Shown one piece after another: positions 27,874 through 38,162 of a stretch of DNA of 64,000 nt (positions are counted from its first letter, which is position 1; each line of letters starts with the position of its first letter). The stretch is from Botryococcus braunii. Taxonomy: Eukaryota > Chlorophyta > Trebouxiophyceae. The position numbers were made by a program, and so were the translations under genes. Location: positions 105,001-169,000 of the forward strand of contig MVGU01001123.1 of NCBI GenBank assembly GCA_002005505.1. Reading direction: 5' to 3'. The notes below the pieces were generated by a model. That model was given only the letters and a program-made list of their open reading frames with translations, did no database searches and was not told the origin of the DNA.

Positions 27874-29425
27874 CCATTATGGATTTCGAACAGAATATGT
27901 CCTTTCCGGGTGCCCTGGAGACCGGGAAGACTGCGCCCTCGAGTCGGGACTTGCGCGATTCGAGAGGATTGTGTACTGCTTAATAAAACCCTCAATCTTG
28001 TGCCCTTTCAAGTCCCAGCCCCGCACGTGTTGGTCTGGAGTGGGACTTAGAAGGAAATCTGCTGTTTTACACGTTGTGGGCCCGCTTGAAGGCCAGTTTT
28101 AAGGTGCAGTTCATAAGCGGCTGCTAAACAGTCCCTTGATGTTTCAGGAATCAGCTCGTACTTTCTAGAAAAGTGGTGACGTGTAATGTTTAGCGTCTCT
28201 TCATTGTGAACTTCATGTTCAGGATCTGCTTGATTTAACCAGAACTATCTAGATTCTCTTTACGTGTCAAGTGATCCTGCTTTGTGGATTACGTGGCAGC
28301 TCAGAATCAGTTGTAACCTGGGCACTAGAGGAACGTGATCCCTCTGGACACTTCGTTCCAGCGGGGTCCTGAAAGGTCCCGAATCCCCGCGTAAGTTCGG
28401 GGAATACCATTTAAGGGCGACCAGCCGTCCTCTAAACCACGCTGTGCTAGGAAGTTAGGTGAGGGAAACCTCTGTCGTGAGTCTTTGTAACCGCACAAGT
28501 TTGAATCCCAACATTCCTACTAGCCTCGTCCGTGACCACTGCGTTAATGTGCCTGACCGTTTGTCCTTGAATGTCCTAGTCGTAACTTGATCTACCCCAC
28601 TTGCCTGTCGTAACTCGTCGCAATTGTGAAGCAACACCTCTGAAACTCAGTGCCAGTATTGATTTGGATATCTTCTATCAAATCTTAATAGTATCAGTGA
28701 GCATTCCACCCTTTTAGCACGGACCGAAGATCAATACCAAGATCTAGCCGTCCCACCTTCGTGCAGTAACAATCAATTTACCTGTTCCAGTACCTATAGT
28801 AATTCATTCTTTATCATATAGTCGTTCATAAATTTCATTTAACAAGCGCCGCAAGTAATTTGGTACGAAGCCACCACACCTAAGTCGTAACATCACGCAC
28901 AGTAGTACCAACCCGGATCCTGAAAAGGAGCATCAAACCCTAACAGTAGGATTAGAATAAAATAGATTAACACCTTTGAAAGTGAAATATCTGATTTATA
29001 ACTCCAGTTAAGATCATACTCCAGCCGTCAACCCCCAAAGTCCGATAGCCCGGCCTGCGATAGGCCGTAAGCCGGTGACCCCGACTACGGATCCCCGACT
29101 AAAACATCCGAGACTTGAACCGCAGCAGTCTCCGATTGTAACCTCCAGCCTTCGAATCGCACAATCGTAAGTACCAGTAATCCAGTAATCCGGTAACCCA
29201 GGTCTCAAGGCCGAATCCTTGAGTGGCGATCCGCATAATTTACCTTGATACAGAAGCCGCAGCCCAGCTATTACTAATCGTAGTGCAAAATCTCTAATTT
29301 TCAATCAGAAAAAAATTTGTCTACCTTGGGTAACGGGAACCCTATATAAGGACGTGACACAGTGACGAGTCCGTTGATTGAGGTGATTGTCTAAGTTTCC
29401 TTGTTCATCGTAAATATTGCAGACA
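27874..29425 (+). other. Leader of element C, noncoding part
   Basis: Between leader ORF 2 and gag no domain is visible. It contains GC-rich stretches with short palindromes (near 28390-28410) and then a more AT-rich half. It ends in a TATA-like motif 76 bp upstream of the gag ATG. Confidence 0.4.
29343..29350 (+). promoter_or_regulatory. TATA-box-like motif upstream of gag
   Basis: TATATAAG lies 76 bp before the gag ATG of element C and about 2 kb downstream of the LTR. The spacing fits a core promoter for a gag-starting transcript. Sequence evidence only. Confidence 0.35.
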
Positions 29426-29979
29426 ATGACATCAAAAAAGAAAGGGCAGTCAACGAGTGGGGCTTCGACCTCAAACAGTGAGACCACCACCTCTACACCT
29501 GTTCGAGAACCCTGCACCCCAAGTACATCAAGGGGGGAAGCAAATGAGTTGCCTAAAGTCATCCCCACTCAGGTGAAAGTACACATCAAACTGAGGGACA
29601 ATGGACATAATATTCTGATCTGGAAGAGTGCATATGTGGCAGCTAATGAGGCAAAGGGGTCTCTTCCTGCAGTGCTGGAGGCCATGCCAGGCACGTTGCA
29701 TGATGCAGCAGCTCTGTTACTGTTGCACGAATTTGTGCCAGAGGGGTGGCAGGGAGAACTGGCTGAGTTGGCATCAGCATATGATGCTTATGAGTACATA
29801 TGCAGAAAATTCATTGGTGGCCACAATCTTCAGGCAAACATGGACTGGTTGCAAGAAATGGGACAAGGGATGAGACATGATGAAACAATTTCTCAATATG
29901 TGAATCGCATGCTCAATCTCAAAGCCTGCCTCCACAGGAATAATCATCATCTGATGGATGGGTTTGTAGCGACCCAAAT
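29426..29979 (+). pseudogene. gag of C, 5' part (interrupted by gypsy E)
   Basis: It starts MTSKKKGQSTSGAS, a Ser/Thr-rich head, then a helical capsid-like region: YICRKFIGGHNLQANMDWLQ and MGQGMRHDETISQYVNRM, of the UBN2 type found in plant copia gags (about residues 50-180). It is cut after ...FVATQ by the LTR of gypsy E. The target duplication CAAAT keeps the frame, and the protein resumes at 38646. The ORF otherwise shows no damage up to the insertion. Confidence 0.85.
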
Positions 29980-30457
29980 TGTAACGGAATGCGAGGATTT
30001 CCGAGCATTTCGGGACATTTGCAGGAGACGCCCTTTGGCGCCATACTGCGCGCCCGTGGGAGCCACGTGGTTAGCCGCTCGAACGAGAGTAGCACCTTCC
30101 GTCGGTGATGGTTGCTTACGCCATGCATAGTTGGCACTCCGTCATTGCGTGTGTTTGATGACAATAGTTGTCACCGTTAGCACGCCAACAAGTGGACGAT
30201 CTAGGGCTCTCACGAAGGATAGAGAGACATAAGTCGTACATGGGCCGAGTTCGAATCATAGGCGTCCCCTGGCTAGGAACCCGCGTGCCGAGTAGATTAA
30301 CACGAGAGGACAGAACTGGAGAAACCACAAGTGTAAGCTGTGTGGTGGGGTGGTTCTTGTAAACGCTTGCTTGCCCCAAGTGACGGACCTCGTGTCGCGC
30401 CTCGCTCCTTGCTCCCTTCCTGCCTTACTTCCTTATAAATTCCGCTGAGTTATTACA
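29980..30457 (+). repeat. 5' LTR of gypsy E
   Basis: TGTAACGGAATG ... GAGTTATTACA. A TATAAAT motif at 30434-30440 lies close to its 3' end. The same LTR start, TGTAACGG, is used by gypsy D. Confidence 0.93.
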
Positions 30458-30459
30458 TT

Positions 30460-30471
30460 TGGTATCGGCGA
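30460..30471 (+). promoter_or_regulatory. Primer-binding site of gypsy E
   Basis: TGGTATCGGCGA, two bases after the LTR. It is identical to that of gypsy D and matches 9 of 12 bases of the usual initiator-Met PBS TGGTATCAGAGC. Confidence 0.7.
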
Positions 30472-30563
30472 AAGCCGTTATCAATCCTTTGGGGTTTTCG
30501 ATCAAGTTGTTGGAAGTTGGCAGATGCCGATGCAAGGATCTAACTTTGGGATGCCCCTCGTAG

Positions 30564-31280
30564 ATGAGCTCGGTGACATCAGATAGGTTTAAAAACCTTT
30601 CTGAAGACGACCGAAGCCTTTTGGAAGGTTCTTTGCGGGAAGGCTTCGAGGTTACGGATTTGTTAGAGGAGGACGTCGATTCCATGAACCCGATCGCCCC
30701 TACAACCGAGGGATCGGAAGGCAAAAGGAAGAAACGCCCCTTGTCAAAGGATGAAATTGAAGAATACATTAACACGTTAGTCGAACAAAAGTTGGAGGCT
30801 CGGCAGGCTGAGGCCCAAGCACCGATCCTCAAACCGGTGCAAGGAGGTCCCCCCAAGAGGAGGACACTATCAAACTTCCACACCAATCTTGGTGCAGCTC
30901 ATATCCCAGAGGAAGTTCAAGGGTCACCACCCTTCTGGGGAGCTGTTGGAGGACCCCCTGATGCACCAGGGAAAGGAAAATTGGACTCTCGGAAGGTCAT
31001 CCCCACTAATAGGGAGTGTTACTTTTGCAAACAGTTGGGCCATGAAGCATGGCAATGTCAGTTGAAAAGGGAGTGGTTGGCTGCTAAAGCTAAAGCGGGA
31101 GGGTTCCAACCACCAGTTTTTCAACCGGGTTACTTTCCCTCTGCACCACAGGCCCCACCAGTGGTGGCACTAGTGCAAGGAGGGCTTCCACCACCTCAAG
31201 GAGGGCAAGGTAATTGGCAAGGGAAAGGAAAGGGAAGAGGGAAGTGGAAGGGGAAAGGGAAGGGGAAACCCAAAACTTGA
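30564..31280 (+). CDS. gag-like protein of gypsy E, zinc knuckle
   Basis: 238 residues from MSSVTSDRFKNLSEDD. It has an acidic helical start, a coiled-coil-like stretch DEIEEYINTLVEQKLEARQA (residues 68-87), a CCHC knuckle CYFCKQLGHEAWQC (about residues 151-164) and a C-terminal Gly/Lys-rich tail GKGKGRGKWKGKGKGK. The knuckle binds RNA during packaging. The capsid region expected between start and knuckle in gypsy gags is not visible, so the protein is short for the family. Confidence 0.75.
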   Translation: MSSVTSDRFKNLSEDDRSLLEGSLREGFEVTDLLEEDVDSMNPIAPTTEGSEGKRKKRPLSKDEIEEYINTLVEQKLEARQAEAQAPILKPVQGGPPKRRTLSNFHTNLGAAHIPEEVQGSPPFWGAVGGPPDAPGKGKLDSRKVIPTNRECYFCKQLGHEAWQCQLKREWLAAKAKAGGFQPPVFQPGYFPSAPQAPPVVALVQGGLPPPQGGQGNWQGKGKGRGKWKGKGKGKPKT

Positions 31281-31292
31281 CTCGCAAGGGTC

Positions 31293-31692
31293 ATGGATCC
31301 CCATTGTTTGGCCTATTTGTCTTCACTCTCTGAACCCTTTGAGTTGGTAGTACCTAAGAAAAATTGTGCAGAGGCTTGCTTGCATGATTTCTTTGCAAAG
31401 AGAAAACATGATCCCAGCCTTGGTGCCTGCTTTGTTATTAGTCAAAAAGTCTGGAAAAGCAGGAGGTTTTTCTTAGAGTACAGGACAAAGGCCAAACTAA
31501 AAGTTCTTGCTCGGGGATGTAGGGGAGAACAATTTATGTTTTCGGGCAAGGCAGGAATATTTCCTTTTTCATTTGTGCTTGCATGTGTCATGCCACAACC
31601 ATCTTGTCATGTAGGGCATGTGGGAAATCTCTCACCACTCGACCTGACTTTTGCCGTGACTGTTCGAGGCATGGAGTTTCGTGCACTAATGG
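31293..31692 (+). pseudogene. Protease N-terminal region of E (split by F)
   Basis: It follows gag in another frame. It begins after a stop near MDPHCLAYLSSL and ends in FAVTVRGMEFRALM, the beta strand that normally precedes the catalytic D-T-G. It is cut at AATGG by element F. The D-T-G motif lies on the other side at 33421. Confidence 0.7.
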
Positions 31693-31896
31693 TGTAACAG
31701 GGAAAATCACACAATGGCACGGAGACCAAGAAATAGCAATAATAGTCTGTTACAAACAGACGGCATCCACCTCATGCTCTATCTTCTCTTGTGTCTTCTT
31801 TTCGTTCCTTATGCTCGCGACATTAGGGGCACATTCGAGACACCTACAACGCGTACACGCGCTACCAAACCGCTAGGGACCAAAACACCTATTACA
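31693..31896 (-). repeat. Left LTR-like repeat of F, inverted
   Basis: Reads TGTAACAGGG ... CCTATTACA on the plus strand, the reverse complement of the right repeat. It is followed by TGGAGGTGGATG, which starts TGG as a PBS would. Confidence 0.88.
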
Positions 31897-32115
31897 TGGA
31901 GGTGGATGAAAAATGTAGAGACGCTTGTCGTGACGCCTCCCGTCGTCGATGTGTCAGATTTAGCAGTGGCAGCGGTAAACTTCAAGCGCCGAGCAGACAC
32001 AGAGCTACCTTATGTGCTGCGTTGTCATAAGTGTACTGGCTTTGGGCATAAGCAGAGTGTCTGCCCCTCAAAAGATTACTTTGATCAGACTGGCCTCAAG
32101 AAGAAGCGTTGGTAA
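31714..32115 (+). CDS. CCHC zinc-knuckle protein of element F
   Basis: 133 residues. The first 60 codons lie in the inverted left repeat and include a hydrophobic stretch HLMLYLLLCLLFVPYA. The C-terminal half from KNVETLVVTPP ends with CHKCTGFGHKQSVC (C-x2-C-x4-H-x4-C, about residues 109-122) and a basic tail KKKRW. The knuckle suggests a gag-derived nucleic-acid-binding protein, as in TR-GAG elements. The true start is uncertain: the repeat-encoded part may be accidental. A GTAAGT lies four bases after the stop (32120), with a possible acceptor CTCACAG at 32440. Confidence 0.5.
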   Translation: MARRPRNSNNSLLQTDGIHLMLYLLLCLLFVPYARDIRGTFETPTTRTRATKPLGTKTPITWRWMKNVETLVVTPPVVDVSDLAVAAVNFKRRADTELPYVLRCHKCTGFGHKQSVCPSKDYFDQTGLKKKRW

Positions 32116-33178
32116 TATGGTAAGTATTTGTTTTGATATTGCTCTGTGTTGATTCATGCACTTGTCAGCATGGTCTGAGCGAATGGGAGCTCAGGGTTGC
32201 CTTGCTTGTGATTGCTGCATGCTGACCTGTGCATAAGGAGGCCGGACCCGTGTCGAACGGTAGGCCTTGGCACGTCCCGTAGGATTTAGGGGCCTGAAGC
32301 ATCGACGAGGACAGAGTTAGTTTTATCCCTAGACTAGAGGAGTCTCTCTCTCATACTTTTTCTTAACCCTTACTTCACTGAGCAAGTACGCAGGGGCGGA
32401 GTCTAGCCATACTGACAAAGGGTGTTTTGCACCCTCACAGGTGCCTGCTAAAATGCCAACTGCACTGCGGTGGCAGGAGGGGTTCTGCGTGCTCGTCATT
32501 CAGTTCTCCTTCAGCAGGTACCCGGGGAGTTTCTCTCCGTGTCAGGGCTTTACGATGCACTGGGAGTAGGGGCCCCTGCTACTCGGTGACCCTTGTGGTT
32601 TTGTTCAGTGGGGTACCAAACAAGCTTAACACTAGTTACGCATGCGTACGTCGATGTTCTAAGGGGGCTAGTGGGGCTCCTGGGGTTAAACCACAAGTCC
32701 TTACGGGAGGGGCTTGGCAGGTCGGGTGGGCCCTCTGGCATCCCTTAGTCACTGGGGGAAGGCTCTATGTGTGCCAACGGAGTCGCCGAAGAGGGGTTCT
32801 CCAGGAGTTAAGACTCCCGAAGACGAATGGAAGGGGGCTGGGCCAACGAGGGAGTCGCCCCTAGTCTGTGCATGCCTAGTGGATGAGATGAATGTGCCCC
32901 AGCAGTGACAATGGGATCCATCCAGGAGGATAATTAATGCTTGATTGAACCGGTTAAGATATTTTATGCTTGTCATGTCATGGAGTTGTTTGTGTAAGTT
33001 GGACTTGGACTCGGACTTGGACGGGACTTGCTTGCATGTGTGCCTGCCTTGTTTGTCTGTATTGTTGTTATATGGTGGGGACCCCGAATAGACGGCAGAA
33101 GGCCGGGGTCTGACGGGAGTGGAGGATGCCCAAGTTTGGGCGTGGCCCGTCTGTTCTATCCGTGTCTCATATTGCTCG
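32116..33178 (+). other. Noncoding interior of element F
   Basis: No RT, integrase or protease motif. It contains a possible intron (32120-32440) and GGACTTGGAC-type short repeats near 33000-33030. The stretch near 33070-33165 resembles the 3' region of gypsy E around 38010-38070. Confidence 0.45.
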
Positions 33179-33196
33179 GTGAGCGAGGACGCTCAC
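33179..33196 (+). promoter_or_regulatory. AGGA-loop hairpin upstream of PPT (F)
   Basis: GTGAGCG-AGGA-CGCTCAC, a perfect 7-bp stem, 16 nt upstream of the right LTR-like repeat. Equivalent hairpins with other stems occur in E and D. Confidence 0.7.
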
Positions 33197-33212
33197 AATA
33201 AGGGGGGGAGGA

Positions 33213-33416
33213 TGTAATAGGTGTTTTGGTCCCTAGCGGTTTGGTAGCGCGTGTACGCGTTGTAGGTGTCTCGAATGTGCCCCTAATGTCGCGAGCATAA
33301 GGAACGAAAAGAAGACACAAGAGAAGATAGAGCATGAGGTGGATGCCGTCTGTTTGTAACAGACTATTATTGCTATTTCTTGGTCTCCGTGCCATTGTGT
33401 GATTTTCCCTGTTACA
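33213..33416 (+). repeat. Right LTR-like repeat of F
   Basis: TGTAATAGG ... CCCTGTTACA, directly preceded by the polypurine tract AGGGGGGGAGGA. Orientation is that of a normal 3' LTR. Confidence 0.88.
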
Positions 33417-33840
33417 AATGGACACTGGGGCTACCCATTCCTTTGTCCGAGGCAAAGTACTACAAGGGCTTAGGTATCACAAGGAAGCAACAACAGTAGT
33501 CCTTGCAGATGGGTCATTGTCTGAAACCAAGGGGAAGGTTGACCTTAGTGTTAGGTTCACCCCTTCGGTAGTCACCCGCCATACTTTCTTTGTATGTGAT
33601 TCTATCATGGAGGGAGTGGATCTCATTTTGGGTCAAGACTGGATGTCTCCCAGGGAAGCCACAGTCAGTGTTGGGGTTGGGAAAGCACAAATAAAACATC
33701 AAGGGAAGTGGGTAACGTTGGACCCTCACAAGGAAAGTCTTACCCTGCACGTTGCAATGGGGTATGAACATAGTGAGGAAGGGGATGAACAAAGTAGATC
33801 AATGGAAACTTTGTCTGTTGAATGTTGTCATGAGACCTGA
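33417..33840 (+). pseudogene. Protease catalytic part of E
   Basis: It resumes with MDTGATHSFV (catalytic D-T-G plus flanking residues), then hydrophobic strands and DLILGQDWM, the second conserved protease motif. It ends in a frameshift: within 33760-33840 the sequence passes to the frame that continues into RT. Confidence 0.8.
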
Positions 33841-34747
33841 AGAGTATGCATGGGATGAGCAGGAGTCATCCCGGGAGGAAAACGGGCTCGATCCCTCCGA
33901 CGACGAATTTCACATCTCCTCAACCAACTCCACGGGACCGGGTACCCAGGGCGGGCCGGTCCCGGAATTATTCTCGGAACCCCCAGTGGAGGGGGAGGAA
34001 GAGGGAATAATAGAGGAGGAGGAGGAACAAACGTCGTCGTCGGATAAGCTCACGGGATCTTTGGGACTGGAGGAGGTGTTGAAGGGCAAACCGGAACAAT
34101 TGGGGGTGCTCCTTAGGGAGTACAGTGATTTGTTTCCTCAAGGTTTGCCAGGATTGCCACCGCACAGACAGGTGCATCACACCATCAGGATACAACCTGG
34201 CTCTGTACCTCCTAATAAGCCTGCTTATCGTTTATCTTCTCTAGAAATGGAAGAGTGTACTAAAACAGTGGATGAGCTTCTCGCATTAGGGCACATCCGG
34301 CCCAGTCACTCACCTTATGCATCTCCTGTTCTTTTTGTTAAAAAGAAGGAAGGAACTTATAGGATGGTAATTGATTATAGAGCTGTCAACCAGATTACCA
34401 TTCCGGATAGGTACCCCTTGCCCCGGATTGATGATTTGCTTGATAGGCTCAAAGGAGCAAAGGTCTTCTCAAGCCTGGACTTATTGAGCGGATACCATCA
34501 AGTCCGGCTTAAAGAAGAAGATATCCCAAAGACAGCATTTAGAACACCATTTGGGTTGTACGAGTTTCTGGTGCTCCCCTTTGGTTTCACGAATGCTCCG
34601 GCCACTTTTCAGCGGCTGATGAATGAAATCTTCCATAATTTCATTCGGGAGGGATTTGTCGTTGTCTATTTGGATGATGTGCTCACTTTCAGCAAGGATG
34701 AAAACATGCATTATGTTCATTTGGAAAAAGTCTTTGCTCGCTTGTGA
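33752..34747 (+). pseudogene. RT N-terminal part of gypsy E
   Basis: An acidic linker, then [47 protein letters not shown] and [11 protein letters not shown] (the catalytic YLDD). It ends at TGA (34745-34747) where the frame otherwise continues EKQLFAKL in the thumb region. A CGA-to-TGA change is the simplest cause. Confidence 0.9.
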
Positions 34748-36490
34748 GAGAAGCAACTCTTTGCCAAGCTACCCAAGTGTGAGTTCATGCGTTCTGAACT
34801 TCGATACTTGGGGCATATCATTGGAAGGGATGGATTAAAGGTGGACCCACAAAAGGTGGAAGTAGTCAAGGAATGGCCCGTACCCAAAAACACCACGGAT
34901 GTCCGTAGGTTTCTGGGCCTTGCAAACTACTTCAGGAAGTTTATCAGGGACTTTAGTGCCGTCGCTGCTCCTTTAACAAAGTTGTCAAGCAGCAAGAGGG
35001 CATGGGAATGGGAATTGGAACAGGAGGAATCTTTTTCAGCATTGAAGACTGCTTTGGTAGAGGCCCCTATCTTATCACTACCTGATCTTCGGAAACCATT
35101 TCAAGTGACATGTGATGCAAGTGATTTTGGGGTGGGAGCAGTTCTCATGCATGACGGGAAAGTAGTAGCATACTATAGCAAAAAGTTGAATAGTGCAGAG
35201 CGTAACTATTCTGCTACGGAAAGGGAATTGCTGGCTGTAGTGTATGCTCTACAGGAATGGAGATGTTATGTGTTAGGAAAACCTCTCACTGTAACCACTG
35301 ACCATAAGTGTAATACCTTTTTGCAACAACAGGCAGGACTTAGCCCGAGAAGAGCTAGGTGGGCTGAGCGATTGCAGGAGTTTGACATACTCTGGGTTTG
35401 GGAGCCAGGCAAGACTAACGTCGCAGATGCCTTGTCCAGGGTCCCAATCCTCGCGGCCAGGCAGCTCCGACGCAACGGCGAGCCAGCGGAGCCCGAGCTC
35501 AGGAGTGTCAAGCCCCGGGTCGCAATGGACTCCGGCGGGAGGGCCCGCCCGAGCGGAGTCACCCAGCAGCTTGACACGTGTGAACCCTTCCTGGAGTTAG
35601 TAAAGAGGGCTTACATGGATGATGAGTGGTTGGGAAAGAGGTCGAACAGAAGGAAGGTGCATTTCAGGAATGGGATATGGGAATATGGGAAGGAGGGACG
35701 GAAGTATGTCCCAGGGCATTATGAGGTGAAGGATGGGGAAGGAGTCGTGGGGAGAAACCTAAGACAAGATATACTCAAGGCATTGCATGAACCTTTGTAT
35801 GTGGGACACCCTGGTTTTGCCAAGATGTATGAACTGGTGAAACGGGAATGGTGGTGGCCGGGAATGACAGAGGACGTGCGGGAATATGTTGCCTACTGTG
35901 ATTCTTGTCAAAGGGTTAAAGCTTCAAACAAGTTGCCCGCAGGCCTCCTTCACCCCTTGCAAATCCCGACTAGGAAATGGCAAAGCATTTCCATGGATTT
36001 CATAACAGGGTTGCCACGGAGTGCAAACGGGAATGATGCCATATGGGTTGTGGTGGACCGGTTAAGTAAGTGTGCTCACTTTGTGCCCACCACCACAAAA
36101 GCTGACTCATATGATGTAGCAGTTTTGCTAAGGGATAAAGTCTGGAGATACCACGGATTTCCAGAGGAACTTGTGTCGGATAGGGATCCTAAGTTTGTGA
36201 GTAAATTTATGGATATACTCCTAAATTTAACAGGCTGCAAACCTGCACGGTCTACAGCCTATCACCCACAATCTGACGGACAAACGGAACGGGTTAACAG
36301 GATTCTTGAGGACTACCTCAAACATTATGTTTGGGATAAGCCTAAAGAATGGGAAAACCATCTGGCTGTTGCAGAGATTGCCTATAACAATACCTGGCAA
36401 GCCTCGATCAACACCACACCGTTCCGCTTGACATATGGACAGGACCCAAACATTCCATTTGCTATGGGACACATGGGGGGGGGGGTGTAA
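34748..36490 (+). pseudogene. RT C-terminus, RNase H and integrase of E
   Basis: Same frame as the preceding part. It has FLGLANYFRKFI (RT end), RNase H with CDASDFGVGAVLMHDGKVVA and TERELLAVVYAL, then the integrase zinc domain (H-x-H ... CDSCQ), core D at SMDFITGLPR, D in LVSDRDPKF, and E in SDGQTERVNRILEDY. It ends in a G-run (36476-36485) that shifts the frame before the C-terminal domain. Confidence 0.9.
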
Positions 36491-37130
36491 AGCAGATCGG
36501 GCAGATCTTCTCCTCCGGAAGATGCAAGACTCCCTTACTCTTGCACGGAAGTTTTTGGCTGCAGCTCAGGAGCGGCAGGCGGCCCAGGCGAACCGCCACC
36601 GCCGGGCTGTGATCTATAAGGAGGGGGACCTTGTTCTCCTTCGGACGAAGTTCCCAGCCGCCCTGACGTCGCAGAAGTACATAAAGCTTGCCAGGCGCCG
36701 GATTGGACCCTTCCGGGTCACTGCCGTCCATCCCAACTCTGTTGAGCTGGACGTCCCCGCCGCCCTGAAGTTTCACCCACGCATAATCGTGGAATATGTG
36801 GACCTCTACAAGGGGCCACGTAACCCAGACCGCCTCAGCATTTACAAATACAAGCCGGGGCCACGCATGGTCAAGGGCGATGACGGCACGGAGAATGCCG
36901 AGTACGTCGTGGACGGCATCCTCGGTCACCGTCCCTTGATGAAGGGGAACCGGGCCCTCCACTTCCCGGACGGTACCCCAGCCTACCAGTACTGGGTACT
37001 GTGGTCAGGTTATGACGTCAGAGACAACTGGGAGCCCTTGGGCATGTTCGACCACGCAAAGGACACCATCAACGCCTACCACCGTCACCAGGAGTTGGGC
37101 CCGCCCAAGTGGGGCGAGACGGCCGTTTGA
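36491..37130 (+). pseudogene. Integrase C-terminus and chromodomain of E
   Basis: After the G-run shift the frame reads KADRADLLLRKMQDS, VIYKEGDLVLLRTKF and RRIGPFRVTAVHP (integrase C-terminal fold). It then reads AEYVVDGILGHRP ... YQYWVLWSGYDVRDNWEPL, a chromodomain with the aromatic positions Y, W, W. Chromodomains of chromoviruses steer integration to heterochromatin by binding methylated H3. The stop is at 37130. Confidence 0.85.
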
Positions 37131-38124
37131 GGCCTTCCCCCTGCTGCCCGCTCCTCCGGTCGGTTACCTTGTCTTTGCTCTCTTTAGGAGGGAGCCCTTG
37201 TCGGGTACGCAAGGATCTGCACAGGCAAGCCGGTGGTAGGATTGCAAATGTGTGCACCCCCTCGGGATGGGATTGGGAGTGGGTCGCCCACTCCGGTGTG
37301 GGTGGACAGATGTCACACACCATGGCATGTTGCGGCCCGGAGTCTGCACGCTTTGGATAGGTGGGGGGGGGTGGGGCGTACACCTGCTAGCACAAGCAAT
37401 CAGTTGTGGATCCTGGGCACTTTTCTGGTGATTGGTGGACTATGTGACTAGAGGGGACTTGGAAATTGGAGAGAGATTGGGGATTCTTCTATGTAACTGG
37501 CAGGTCTTGGACTGTCTATGTCAATAGGGGGGACTTGGACTCTCTTGAAATCTTGGACCTTGAAAGTTTGTGTTGTTGGGACTTTTGGGAACGTTGGACT
37601 TTGTTTCCTTGTTTGTTTGTTTGTTCCTTTTGGATCATGATTCAGAGCCAACGCAACCCGAGTCGTTCGGCATGAACTGGAATATGTACCTTATGCGGAT
37701 TTGTACAGTATGTTGACTTGGGATCATCCATTACGGGAACGGGACTCATTGGGAGCATGGAACTTCTCCATGGAAGTTCCCTACATTTTGGACTTAAGCA
37801 CTTTAATTATTCTTTTGTGTTGTATGTTTTTGGATTAGATTTTTCTGTTCTCTTGGACTTGGGAAATGGGACACTTGTTTTTCATGTTTGAACGTTTATT
37901 TCTTCATGTTTGTTCTTCGAATAAGATTAGACGCAAGTCTACCTAGTGTACCGGAAAAGCCACAAATAAATAAATGGCAAGTGTTTACTTGGAGATATTA
38001 TACATTGGAAGTGGGGACCCCATGAACCACCAATTCGGCAGGGGTCAGACGGCAGTTGGAGGTTTGGGCCGTCCAGTTTACCGGTTTCTCTGGTTGTTCT
38101 TCTCAGTGAAAATCCTCGAGTGGG
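37131..38124 (+). other. 3' noncoding region of gypsy E
   Basis: About 1 kb between the pol stop and the PPT. It is rich in GGACTTGG and TTGGAC words and has no ORF with a motif. An env-like gene is not visible. Confidence 0.5.
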
Positions 38125-38144
38125 TTTGCATGAGGACATGCAAA
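38125..38144 (+). promoter_or_regulatory. AGGA-loop hairpin upstream of PPT (E)
   Basis: TTTGCATG-AGGA-CATGCAAA, a perfect 8-bp stem with loop AGGA, 18 nt upstream of the 3' LTR. The stem is unrelated in sequence to those of D and F, but loop and position are the same. Confidence 0.75.
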
Positions 38145-38162
38145 GGACTAAGGGGGGGATAA

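Larger units (their letters stand above)
31693..33416 (+). mobile_element. Element F: retroelement with inverted LTR-like repeats
   Basis: 1,724 bp inside the protease of gypsy E, flanked by AATGG (31688-31692 and 33417-33421). It has a 204-bp repeat at each end, identical by eye but in opposite orientation. A PPT (33198-33212) abuts the right repeat, which therefore has normal LTR orientation; the left one is inverted. The 3' internal region resembles that of gypsy E (GGTGGGGACCCC, then a GTC-GACGG block), so it is a gypsy relative. It lacks RT and integrase. It encodes one CCHC protein. Confidence 0.8.

Noticed and set aside
31693..33416. Element F as a plain Ginger-type DNA transposon
   Set aside because: The TGT-starting inverted ends and short duplication would fit, but a PPT and AGGA hairpin abut the right repeat and the 3' interior resembles gypsy E, so a retroelement origin is better supported.
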